Shown: positions 43,131-52,047 of the stretch, in pieces
Layout of the letters: the number at the start of each line of letters is the position of its first letter
How positions within the stretch are numbered: position 1 is the first letter of the stretch
DNA from: Klebsiella pneumoniae
GTDB taxonomy: Bacteria; Pseudomonadota; Gammaproteobacteria; Pseudomonadales; Pseudohongiellaceae
NCBI GenBank assembly: GCA_945902215.1
Contig: CAMDML010000004.1
Span: 1-64,000, forward strand
Reading direction: 5' to 3'
Length of the DNA stretch: 64,000 nt
Notes under the pieces: generated by a model
Database searches by the model: none
The model's input: the letters and a program-made list of their open reading frames with translations, nothing else
What the model was told of the DNA's origin: nothing
Program-made: the position numbers and the translations under genes

Positions 43131-45386
43131 ATGTCCAGGCATATCCACAATTATTCCACACAAAACTGCAATGCTCGCGTTATGAAAAAATCTGCCCGTT
43201 TTGCTTTTATTCTGGTTCTCGCCTGTGCCGCCCAGGCCATTGCCCAGACGCCTCCCGCCATTGCAGAAAAGCAGTTTCAGGCTATTCGCGTCGCCACTGC
43301 TCCTGTCGTCGATGGTGTGCTCGACGATGCGGTGTGGCAACAGGCCGAACCGATCACTGACTTTCACCAGATTCGTCCGGGCGATGGTACCGAACCCTCC
43401 GAACCGACCGAAGTCTATGTGATTTACACCGAGGACGCGCTTTATATCGGGGCGCGCATGGCTGACAGCGAACCCGCGTTGATCGCAGCACCAACTATTC
43501 GCCACGGTCAGGGGCTTGGGCCAGACGACCGGCTTGTAGTCATCATTGATCCGTTCAATACACGCCGCACTGGTTACCGCTTCGAAACCAATCTGAACGC
43601 TGTGCGGCACGACGCCTTGTATCAGAGCGTCAGTTCGTTCTCGGGCGACTGGCAAACGATTTGGGACACGCAGACCAGCCGCGATGAGAATGGCTGGAAT
43701 GCCGAAATCGAAATTCCCTTCAAGTCGCTGCCCTTTGATCCCACCACCGAAACCTGGGGCTTCAATTTTGGCAGGGGCATACGCCGCAGGGGTGAAGAGC
43801 TGGCGTGGGTCTCGTACAACCGCGGCTACAACGCCGGCATCCTTGGCGCGATGACGGGCATGAGCGGCATGGATCAGGGCGTGGGTCTCGACATCGTGCC
43901 GTCGTTCTCGTTGTCACAAAACAAGCGCCACGCGCTGAATGTCAGTGACAAGTCGGAGCAACCTTCACTTGATGCTTTCTACCGCCTGACCTCTTCGCTC
44001 AACGCAGCACTCACGATCAACACCGACTTCTCTGCAACCGAAGTCGATAATCGGCAAGTGAACCTGACCCGTTTTAATCTGTTTTTCCCGGAAAAACGCG
44101 ACTTTTTCCTCAACGATTCTGATTTGTTCCAGTTTGGCAACATCAGCAACTCCGGCAACAACGCGGTGTCCGCCGCCGCGCGCGAAAATGCGCGACCATA
44201 CTTTTCACGCAAGATTGGCTTAAGCGCCACCGGCGCGCCGGTAGACGTCAACTACGGTGGCCGCATCAGTGGTCGCTTGGGGCGCTTCAACATTGGCACC
44301 CTGGCCATCAGGCAGGACGAGTTTGGTGCGGTCGATGCGTCCAATCTTTTTATCGCACGCGGGTCAGCCAATGTATTCGAGGAATCGAACATCGGCTTCA
44401 TTCTCACCGACGGCAATCCCGGCTCGAATCTCGACAACACGGTTGTCGGTGCTGACTTCCGCTATCTGAACACGCGCCTCACAAGCGGGCGCCAGATCGA
44501 AGGCGATGCCTGGTTTCAGCAGTCGGAAACTACTGGTTTGAATGGTGACGACACTGCGTTTGGTTTTGGCTTGCGCTCACCTAACAATACCGGTGTGCGC
44601 GGCGGAGTCGGTTACAAGGAAGTGCAGCGCAATTTCAATCCCGCGATGGGCTTCGTTAACCGTACCAATATTAAGGATATGTTCGGAGATGTGGGCTACA
44701 CCCACTATTTCGGCGGCAGTTTTCTGCAAACGGCGTATACCGGTATCGATGCGGAGCGTATCGAAGTAATCAATGGCGGCCTGCAGAGTCAGGTTGTGCA
44801 ATGGCGGGTGCTCGAGATGGAAGCGAACACGCGTGACCGCATGGGGATTCAGTTCCAGCAGAGCCGCGAAGTGGTGGTGGTACCGTTTACCCTGTATGCG
44901 GAACCGGGCCGCACAGTTGTTATGCAGCCTGGCGATTACCGCTTCAATGAACAGTCCATCGGCTTCAACACCGCCAACCAGCGCACCTTCTCCGGCGGCC
45001 TGCGCCTGACCACCGGTGACTTCTACAACGGCACTCGCAATAACTTCAACACGTCGTTCACGTGGACGCAGTCGCGCTACTTCCTGATGTCGATCAACTA
45101 CGACTGGAACGATATTGAATTGCCGCAAGGCGCTTTCACCACACGCTTGTCGAGCCTGTCGACCCAAGTTGCGTTTTCGTCACAGTTGTTCTGGGTGAGC
45201 CTGCTGCAATACGACAACGTGTCGGAGGAGTTTGGCATCAACACACGGCTGCAATGGATACCGAAGGCGGGGCAGGAAGGGTTTATCGTGCTCAACTACA
45301 ACTTGCAGGACAAGGACAAGGATAATACCTTTCATTCCGCCGCAGCGGATTTGAGCATCAAGTTCAAATACACGTTCCGCTATTAA
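43131..45386 (+). CDS. Secreted DUF5916 protein with CBM9-like N-terminus
   Basis: A 751-residue exported protein. After the signal peptide a family-9 carbohydrate-binding-like domain (VDGVLDDAVWQQAEPITDF, about residues 55-230) precedes a DUF5916 beta-barrel-like domain (FNLFFPEKRDFFLNDSDLF onward). Many C-terminal strands end in aromatic residues, ending KFKYTFRY, so an outer-membrane location is likely. The ATG at 43131 has AGGGAG upstream; the ATG at 43182 (MKKSARF, a cleaner signal peptide) lacks a ribosome binding site, so the choice is not certain. Substrate unknown. Confidence 0.8.
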   Translation: MSRHIHNYSTQNCNARVMKKSARFAFILVLACAAQAIAQTPPAIAEKQFQAIRVATAPVVDGVLDDAVWQQAEPITDFHQIRPGDGTEPSEPTEVYVIYTEDALYIGARMADSEPALIAAPTIRHGQGLGPDDRLVVIIDPFNTRRTGYRFETNLNAVRHDALYQSVSSFSGDWQTIWDTQTSRDENGWNAEIEIPFKSLPFDPTTETWGFNFGRGIRRRGEELAWVSYNRGYNAGILGAMTGMSGMDQGVGLDIVPSFSLSQNKRHALNVSDKSEQPSLDAFYRLTSSLNAALTINTDFSATEVDNRQVNLTRFNLFFPEKRDFFLNDSDLFQFGNISNSGNNAVSAAARENARPYFSRKIGLSATGAPVDVNYGGRISGRLGRFNIGTLAIRQDEFGAVDASNLFIARGSANVFEESNIGFILTDGNPGSNLDNTVVGADFRYLNTRLTSGRQIEGDAWFQQSETTGLNGDDTAFGFGLRSPNNTGVRGGVGYKEVQRNFNPAMGFVNRTNIKDMFGDVGYTHYFGGSFLQTAYTGIDAERIEVINGGLQSQVVQWRVLEMEANTRDRMGIQFQQSREVVVVPFTLYAEPGRTVVMQPGDYRFNEQSIGFNTANQRTFSGGLRLTTGDFYNGTRNNFNTSFTWTQSRYFLMSINYDWNDIELPQGAFTTRLSSLSTQVAFSSQLFWVSLLQYDNVSEEFGINTRLQWIPKAGQEGFIVLNYNLQDKDKDNTFHSAAADLSIKFKYTFRY

Positions 45387-45424
45387 TCCAGAATTTTATC
45401 CATAGAGTGTCCATAAGGAGCACC

Positions 45425-46216
45425 ATGATGAGCTTTTCCAGAATTGCGGCCAACTGCCGGATTGTCTCGTTTGCACTGGCCGGACTGTGTGCGGCCATGC
45501 AAGTTGCTGCCGCCGAGCCGGAGCTTGCGCCACGCAATGCTGAGGGCAGAGTGCTAATCAGTAATCCGCCCGGACAAGCGAAAGGATTGTGGGTCCCTGA
45601 TTACAGTACCAACGTACCGTTCTTCATTGTCGAAGACATTGCTTTCAAACCTTGGGCAAAAGGTTTGTTCGATGCGCGCCAGGCTCACGACCTGGAACCC
45701 CACGCACGCTGCAAGCCCTCTGGTGCCATCCGCCAGTTGTTGACCCCGTACGGTGTCGAAATTCTTGAAGTCGCGCCCTTGCAAAAGGTTTTTATCTTCG
45801 ACATTGGTGGCCCGCATACTTACCGCGAAGTGTTTCTGGATGGCCGCGCCCATCCGGCTGATCCGGAACCCACCAACTACGGTCATTCCATCGGCTGGTG
45901 GGAGGGCGATACGCTGGTGGTCGATTCCATCGGGTACAACACCGACTTCTGGTTTGAGCGCATGGGTTTGCCCCACACGGAATCCGTCCACATCACGGAG
46001 TATTTCACCCGTCTGAACAAGAGCCGGCTGCAATACCGGTTCGTCATGGAAGATCCGCTGACTTACGAGCGTCCGCTCGAAGGTAATCTCGCGTTGAACT
46101 GGCGTGAAGGTGAAGAACTGTTTGAGTTCATGTGCCAGCAGTCAAATTATGCGCCGGACCTGATGGTCAATGAAAATATTGAGGCAATTGGCACCAATAG
46201 CCCTATTGTTCCGTAG
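45425..46216 (+). CDS. Secreted protein of unknown function
   Basis: A 263-residue exported protein with a Sec signal (about 30 residues). It shares GWWEGDTLVVDSIGYN and HITEYFTRLNKSRLQYRFVMEDPLTYERP with the secreted protein at 34609, so the two are paralogous in their C-terminal halves. AAGGAG lies four bases before ATG 45425 and seven before a second ATG (45428). It precedes the DUF1592-DUF1552 operon by 165 bases. No named domain recognised. Confidence 0.75.
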   Translation: MMSFSRIAANCRIVSFALAGLCAAMQVAAAEPELAPRNAEGRVLISNPPGQAKGLWVPDYSTNVPFFIVEDIAFKPWAKGLFDARQAHDLEPHARCKPSGAIRQLLTPYGVEILEVAPLQKVFIFDIGGPHTYREVFLDGRAHPADPEPTNYGHSIGWWEGDTLVVDSIGYNTDFWFERMGLPHTESVHITEYFTRLNKSRLQYRFVMEDPLTYERPLEGNLALNWREGEELFEFMCQQSNYAPDLMVNENIEAIGTNSPIVP

Positions 46217-46381
46217 CTTTGGCGTGTAATCAGGCAAAACCCGGTGTTGGCGCGCAGTGCTGCACAATGAAGCAAAATTGCAAAAATAGTGGAACAATCC
46301 TTGTATCGCGGTGTGTGGCTAGACCAGCAATAATCATAGGTCTATCCTTCGTTTACAAGTTTTTGCAAGAAAGGAACCAGT

Positions 46382-48766
46382 ATGCGCCTCTCAATAAAAT
46401 TCAAGTCGATTCCTCGGGTTTTCAGCACTATCGGGGCTTTTGCCCTGTTCAATCAGTGCGCCTTTGCCCAAGAGGCTGGGGTTGATACTGTTGCTCTCTT
46501 TGAGACCTACTGTACCAAGTGTCACAACTTGGATGATTATTCAGGCGGTATCGATCTCGAGGGAGTTGGTGCCCATAACATTGCCGAGTATCCGGAGATC
46601 GGCGAAAAGCTGATTAAACGCATTCGCGCCGGCATGATGCCCCCTGCGGGCGAAGACCGTCCAGAATATGCGGTTATGCAAAGTCTGGCGGCAAGCCTGG
46701 AGGAGAGCATAGACGCGCAGTCGGCTTTGCATTCGGGTCATCTCCCGGCCCCGGGTCTGCACCGGCTCAACCGCACCGAATATACGAACACCATCCGCGA
46801 TCTCCTGGCCCTCAATATCGACGCCACGAAATTTCTCCCCCCGGATGACTCCAGCAACGGTTTCGACAACATGGCCGGAACCTTGACCAGTTCACCGGCA
46901 CTGATGGAAGCATACCTGGCTGCCGCGGGAGATATCAGCCGTCTTGCGATGGGTACCGAGACTGCGCCCACGCTGGCTGTGTTCGATGCGCCGCATGACA
47001 CCTCCCAGAACGCGTACATCGAAGGGCTGCCATTCGGAACCCGCGGCGGCATGCTGATCGAGCACGAGTTCCCGGCCGATGGGGACTATATCTTCACCGT
47101 GAAAGGCATGACCGGTTATTTCACCGCTGTGCTGGGGAACGTTCTGGGCGAGAAGCTCGAGGTTACGATCGACGGCGAGCGCGTGTACCTGTACGACTGG
47201 GATACGGAGATCAAAAACAAGGAAGGCAACGGCGGCCGGACACCGTCAATCCCGATCAAGGCTGGTTTCCACAAAGTTGGCGTAACCTTCATCGCCACCA
47301 GCGACCTGCCCGACACCGGGCTGAACCGGTCGTTTGTGCGCACCATGAATTCGCCGGGTTCCATTTCGGGCTACACCTTCTACCCGCACGTCGGTCAGGT
47401 TTTCATTGAAGGGCCGTTCAACGGTGCTCCTGCCACCATGACCCAGAGCCGCGAAAAGATTTTCGAGTGTTACCCCCAAAGCATCGGCGAGGAAGGCGCT
47501 TGTGCGCGCCAGATTATTTCGACATTGGTTGGCAAAGCCTTCCGGCGTCCCGCAACCGAGGCCGACATCGAGGCGATGATGGAGTTCTTCCTGGCTGGTC
47601 GCGAAGATGGCGGTAGCTTTGATTACGGCATCGAGTCAGCGCTACAGCGTGTACTCACGGATCCGGAGTTCATCTACCGCTCCGAAATCGAACCGAGCAA
47701 TGTTGCGGCAGGCTCGTCTTACCAAATCAGCGACCTTGAGTTGGCCTCGCGCCTCTCGTTCTTTCTGTGGAGCACCATTCCGGATGAGGAGTTGGTTCGG
47801 CTTGGCTCCGAAGGCCGCCTCCACGATGCGGAGGTACTTGAGCAGCAGGTTCAGCGCATGCTCAATGACCCACGTTCCAATGCCTTCATTGAAAACTTCA
47901 CAGGACAATGGTTGAACGTGCGTGGAATGGCAGCCAGTGAACCTGTCGTGGACCTGTTCCCGGATTTCGACAGCACGCTGCGCGAAGCCTACCGGCGCGA
48001 GATCGAACTGTTCTTTGGCAGCATTATTCAGGAAGACCGCAGCATTCTGGACTTGCTGACGGCCGATTACACTTTCGTCAACGAGCGGCTCGCCAAACAC
48101 TACGGAATCCCTGACGTATACGGATCGCAGTTCCGGCGCGTAACGCTGGGGCCTGAACTGGATGCGCGGCGCGGGCTGCTGGGGAAGGGTGCCCTGCAGA
48201 CAATCACCTCTGTTGCGGCGAGCACTTCACCCGTAAAAAGGGGCAAGTGGTTCCTCGAAACTTTCTTCGGCGTCAGTCCTCCTAACCCGCCGCCGGGTGT
48301 GGAAACAGATCTGTCCCCGGAAGCAGGCGAAGCACCAAAAACGCTGCGGGCGCGCTTGGAAGCACATCGCACCAATCCGACCTGCTCCACATGCCACATG
48401 ATGTTCGAGCCGCTGGGACTTGCCATGGAAAACTTCGACGCTGTTGGCAAGTGGCGCACAGAAGATGTTGGCAGCCTGATCGATGCCACCGGCGTTATTA
48501 CCGATGGGACACGACTGGACGGGGTCCAGAGTCTGCGGGATCTGACAGTGCGCAACGGCGATTTGTTCGCGAGAGTAGTAACCGACAAGCTGCTGACCTA
48601 TGCCATAGGCCGCGGTTTGGAGGATGCAGACATGCCACTCGTTCGTGCGATCGCACGCACTGCTGCCGAGGATGATTACAAATTCTCGGCGTTGCTCATG
48701 GGCGTCATCGAGAGCCCGGCCTTCACCATGAATATGAAAACCACTGTCGCTATGAGCGAGGAATAA
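46382..48766 (+). CDS. DUF1592 multi-domain cytochrome c-like protein
   Basis: A 794-residue exported protein with a Sec signal (about 29 residues). Domains run in the order haem-binding PSD1-like cytochrome (CTKCH at 44-48), DUF1587 (LHRLNRTEYTNTIRDLLAL), a beta-sandwich carbohydrate-binding-like insert (about 215-310), DUF1595, DUF1592 (LASRLSFFLWSTIPDEEL), DUF1588 with a second haem motif CSTCH (668-672) and FEPLGLAMENFDAVG, and DUF1585 (DKLLTYAIGRGLEDADMP). AAAGGAA precedes the ATG. It is followed four bases later by a DUF1552 gene. A periplasmic electron-transfer or oxidative role is plausible. Confidence 0.9.
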   Translation: MRLSIKFKSIPRVFSTIGAFALFNQCAFAQEAGVDTVALFETYCTKCHNLDDYSGGIDLEGVGAHNIAEYPEIGEKLIKRIRAGMMPPAGEDRPEYAVMQSLAASLEESIDAQSALHSGHLPAPGLHRLNRTEYTNTIRDLLALNIDATKFLPPDDSSNGFDNMAGTLTSSPALMEAYLAAAGDISRLAMGTETAPTLAVFDAPHDTSQNAYIEGLPFGTRGGMLIEHEFPADGDYIFTVKGMTGYFTAVLGNVLGEKLEVTIDGERVYLYDWDTEIKNKEGNGGRTPSIPIKAGFHKVGVTFIATSDLPDTGLNRSFVRTMNSPGSISGYTFYPHVGQVFIEGPFNGAPATMTQSREKIFECYPQSIGEEGACARQIISTLVGKAFRRPATEADIEAMMEFFLAGREDGGSFDYGIESALQRVLTDPEFIYRSEIEPSNVAAGSSYQISDLELASRLSFFLWSTIPDEELVRLGSEGRLHDAEVLEQQVQRMLNDPRSNAFIENFTGQWLNVRGMAASEPVVDLFPDFDSTLREAYRREIELFFGSIIQEDRSILDLLTADYTFVNERLAKHYGIPDVYGSQFRRVTLGPELDARRGLLGKGALQTITSVAASTSPVKRGKWFLETFFGVSPPNPPPGVETDLSPEAGEAPKTLRARLEAHRTNPTCSTCHMMFEPLGLAMENFDAVGKWRTEDVGSLIDATGVITDGTRLDGVQSLRDLTVRNGDLFARVVTDKLLTYAIGRGLEDADMPLVRAIARTAAEDDYKFSALLMGVIESPAFTMNMKTTVAMSEE

Positions 48767-48770
48767 GCCC

Positions 48771-50126
48771 ATGTTTATTACCAAAAAGCACATTTCACGT
48801 CGCACCCTGTTGCGGGGTGCTGGCGCAACCCTCGCGCTGCCCTTGCTTGATGCGATGATCCCTGCCGCGACCGCGCAGTCGCTGACGGCTGCAGTGCCAC
48901 CGCCGCGTTTTTTTGCAGGTTTCGTCCCGCACGGCGCGGCCCCGGGTTACTGGGTTCCCGAGACCGCAGGAGGAGCGCTCCCCGCAGAACTTCCATTCAT
49001 CTGGAAGCCGCTGGAGCAGTACCGGGACCATCTGACGATCATGTCCGGCCTGCACTCCACCTCCGCAGAACCGCCTCCGGGCGAAACCGGCGCCGACCAC
49101 TGGGTTGCCGCGGCGTTTCTATGCGCCGACAAGCCAAAGAAAACGGCAGGCGCCGATGTTTACGCCGGCCTGACCATCGACCAGATCATTGCGGCACAGT
49201 ACGGCCAGGAAACGCTGTTGCCGTCGATGGAAATGTCGGTTGAAGATCCTGGTTCGGGCTCGAGCAACTGCGGCGAAGGTTACAGTTGCGTCTATACCAA
49301 CACGATTTCCTGGGCTTCACCGACAACACCGCTACCGATGGAGTTAAATCCGCAGGTCGTGTTCGAGCGCATGTTTGGCAGCGGCAGCTCACCCGAACAG
49401 CGTGCGGCCCGCCGCGAACGCAACCAGAGCATTCTGGATTCGATTACCGGCAAGATCTCCAGTATACGCAAAGAGATCAGCGTTTCGGACCGTGTACGTC
49501 TTGACGCTTTCACGGACAACGTACGTGAAATTGAGCGCCGGTTGGAAATTGCCGCCAGCGCAACCACCGCAGCGCCTGAAAATTTCGATGTGCCTCCCGG
49601 TATTCCGCAGTCTTTTGACGAGCACATCAAACTGATGTTCGACCTACAGGCTCTGGCGTTCCAGGCCGATATTACCCGTGTTGGCACGATGCTTCTCGCG
49701 CGCGACCTCACTGGTCGCGTCTATCCTGAAAGTGCCGCGCCCACCTTGAGCTTCCATGGCGGCTCGCATCACGGTGAAGATCCCGCGCGTATCGACGAGT
49801 ACTCCAAAATCAACCAGTACCACGTCAAGATGCTGGCGTATTTTGTCGACAAGTTGGCCAACACCGAAGACGGCGATGGCTCGCTGCTCGACCATTCGCT
49901 GCTGCTGTACGGCAGCAACATGGGCAACCCGAACCAGCACCTGCATTACGACGTGCCGCACATCCTGCTCGGTGGCAACAACGGCAAGATGAAAGGCGGT
50001 CGCCACTTGGCCTACCCCACCAGGACCGTACCTACAGGTAACCTGCTGCTGAGTATCCTCGATCAGTTTGATATTCACCGGGATACCTTTGGCGACAGTA
50101 CGGGACGACTGGATAACCTGGTTTAA
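48771..50126 (+). CDS. DUF1552 family Tat-exported protein
   Basis: A 451-residue protein with a Tat signal (ISRRTLLRGAGATLALPLLDAM), nearly the same as at 24196 and 63514. Conserved blocks: FAGFVPHGAAPGYW, PLPMELNPQVVFERMFG, LLDHSLLLYGSNMGNPNQH and LLGGNNGKMKGGRH. It starts four bases after the DUF1592 stop and is followed by ankyrin genes, so a DUF1592-DUF1552-ankyrin operon is likely. Function unknown; export through Tat suggests folding or cofactor insertion in the cytosol. Confidence 0.88.
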   Translation: MFITKKHISRRTLLRGAGATLALPLLDAMIPAATAQSLTAAVPPPRFFAGFVPHGAAPGYWVPETAGGALPAELPFIWKPLEQYRDHLTIMSGLHSTSAEPPPGETGADHWVAAAFLCADKPKKTAGADVYAGLTIDQIIAAQYGQETLLPSMEMSVEDPGSGSSNCGEGYSCVYTNTISWASPTTPLPMELNPQVVFERMFGSGSSPEQRAARRERNQSILDSITGKISSIRKEISVSDRVRLDAFTDNVREIERRLEIAASATTAAPENFDVPPGIPQSFDEHIKLMFDLQALAFQADITRVGTMLLARDLTGRVYPESAAPTLSFHGGSHHGEDPARIDEYSKINQYHVKMLAYFVDKLANTEDGDGSLLDHSLLLYGSNMGNPNQHLHYDVPHILLGGNNGKMKGGRHLAYPTRTVPTGNLLLSILDQFDIHRDTFGDSTGRLDNLV

Positions 50127-50164
50127 GTCGGAAATGATCGGAAATGAGTAGTAGATGTATGCAT

Positions 50165-52036
50165 ATGGTGGGAATGAAAACTGTTGTGCTGGCACTGATG
50201 CTGGCGTCCGCAAATGGTGCGTTCGCGCAGTCTGACTTGGCAGATGCCGCGATGCAGCGTGACAAGGCTGCGATTCTGCGTCTGATGCAGGACGGCGTTG
50301 ATGTGAATGCCGGTCAAGCTGACGGCGCCACGGCCTTGCAATGGGCGGCCTACCACGGTGATGCAGAATTGGCCACGCTATTGCTCGACGCCGGTGCCAA
50401 TCCTGCTGCAGCAAATCGTAACGGCTCTACTCCGATGTGGCTGGCGGCAAGCCAAGGCGATGCCTTGATGCTTGCGACTCTGCTCGATGGCGGCGCAGAT
50501 GCCAACGAACAACTCCCGCTTGGACGCAGGCCACTGATGCTGGCTGCGCGCTCCGGTGTGGTGGAAGCGGTGCGCGTGCTGCTTGCACATGACGCCGATC
50601 CGAATGCGAAGGAAACCCAACGGGGAACCAGCGCCTTGATGCAGGCTGCCGACCAGGGCCATGCCGATGTCGCGGCGGTATTGATCGAACATGGTGCCGA
50701 TGTTGCTGCGCTGTCAGCGCCGATTTTGCGCGACGGCCGGACAGCAGCCTTGGGCAATTCCGAAGATCCCAGGATTGCGGTCCGGAGGCAGACCATCCTC
50801 TCGCACTGTGAACAGCCGACTCTGGATCTCGACCTGGTGAAAAATCTGGTTATTGAAGGCAGTCTGGATGGCGAGAGCAATGATGAAGTCCTGACGGCAC
50901 TCGCTGCATCGGGTGATCTGACAAAGGAAAGCATCTGCAGCAAATTCGCCCGTGGCGGCCTCGGTTTTGCCGTGGCAGTGGCTACCGGCAGCGCAGGCCG
51001 GGGCGCAGGTGCGGGTGGAAGTGACAACGGTGGCTTCGGTGGGTTTGGCCAACGTGAGCCCGATGGTGGCGAGTTGACCGCACTGGTCTACGCCGCCCGC
51101 GCCGGCAGCGTCGATGCTGCGCGCGTGTTGCTCAACGCCGGTGCCGACGTGAATCAGACCACCCGCTACGGCTGGAGCCCGCTGTTGGCGGCAACCCAGA
51201 ACCAGAACTATCAGATGGCCAGTTTCCTGATTGAACAAGGCGCTGATGTGAACCTTGCCAACAAAGGCGGATGGACGCCCTTGTACCTGGCGACGGACAA
51301 TCGCAATATCGAAGGCGGTGACTACCCTACGCGCACAGCCGATATGGACTCTCTGGAATTCATCGCGCTGCTGCTCAATGCAGGTGCTAATTCCAATGCC
51401 CGCATCACCGAGAGCTCGGAAACCCGCACGGTGTTCACGAACCAATGGCTGGATGAAAACGGCGCGACTGCCTTCCTGCGTGCCTCGCAGTCTGGCGATG
51501 TCCCGTTGATGAAGCTGCTACTCGAACATGGCGCTGATCCTCATATCAATACCGAACTCGGCATAACGCCGCTGGCGGTGGCCGCCGGTATCGGTTGGGT
51601 CGAAGGCGTGACGCAGGAATGGTCGACAGAACAGACAGTTGAAGCAGTAAAGCTGCTGCTGGAATTGGGTGTCGATCCCAACTTTCAGGCAAACACCGGG
51701 CGCGTTGCCTTGCATGGTGCGGGGCACAAGGGTGCCACCGAGGTTGTGAAAGTCCTGGTGGCAGCCGGGGCCCGTCTGGATATTCGCGACTTCGGCAATA
51801 CCGACAACCGCGGCAGTCCTGAGCTGGCTGCCCACACCTGGCAGCCGATTGATTATGCCGACGGTCTGGTCCGCGTTGGCGTACAGTCTGCCATTCCGCA
51901 TCCCGAAACGGCAGCGGTGTTCCGCCAGTTGATGATTGAGGCGGGTGTCGAAACCCCACCGGAAGGTCGCACGCTGGATTCGATCTGCATTGTCGAGGTG
52001 TGCTCGGTCGATTACGATCCTCTCAAATTAAACTGA
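50165..52036 (+). CDS. Exported ankyrin-repeat protein 1
   Basis: A 623-residue Sec-exported protein with about ten ankyrin repeats in two blocks (about residues 25-180 and 300-600), separated by a Gly-rich linker (GRGAGAGGSDNGGFGGFG). The C-terminus SICIVEVCSVDYDP has two Cys. The start at 50165 matches the signal-peptide start of the tandem paralogue; ATGs at 50144 and 50159 are also open. Periplasmic ankyrins, such as AnkB beside KatB in Pseudomonas aeruginosa, protect partner enzymes; here the partner would be the DUF1592/DUF1552 pair. Confidence 0.85.
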   Translation: MVGMKTVVLALMLASANGAFAQSDLADAAMQRDKAAILRLMQDGVDVNAGQADGATALQWAAYHGDAELATLLLDAGANPAAANRNGSTPMWLAASQGDALMLATLLDGGADANEQLPLGRRPLMLAARSGVVEAVRVLLAHDADPNAKETQRGTSALMQAADQGHADVAAVLIEHGADVAALSAPILRDGRTAALGNSEDPRIAVRRQTILSHCEQPTLDLDLVKNLVIEGSLDGESNDEVLTALAASGDLTKESICSKFARGGLGFAVAVATGSAGRGAGAGGSDNGGFGGFGQREPDGGELTALVYAARAGSVDAARVLLNAGADVNQTTRYGWSPLLAATQNQNYQMASFLIEQGADVNLANKGGWTPLYLATDNRNIEGGDYPTRTADMDSLEFIALLLNAGANSNARITESSETRTVFTNQWLDENGATAFLRASQSGDVPLMKLLLEHGADPHINTELGITPLAVAAGIGWVEGVTQEWSTEQTVEAVKLLLELGVDPNFQANTGRVALHGAGHKGATEVVKVLVAAGARLDIRDFGNTDNRGSPELAAHTWQPIDYADGLVRVGVQSAIPHPETAAVFRQLMIEAGVETPPEGRTLDSICIVEVCSVDYDPLKLN

Positions 52037-52047
52037 GTTAACCTGCT

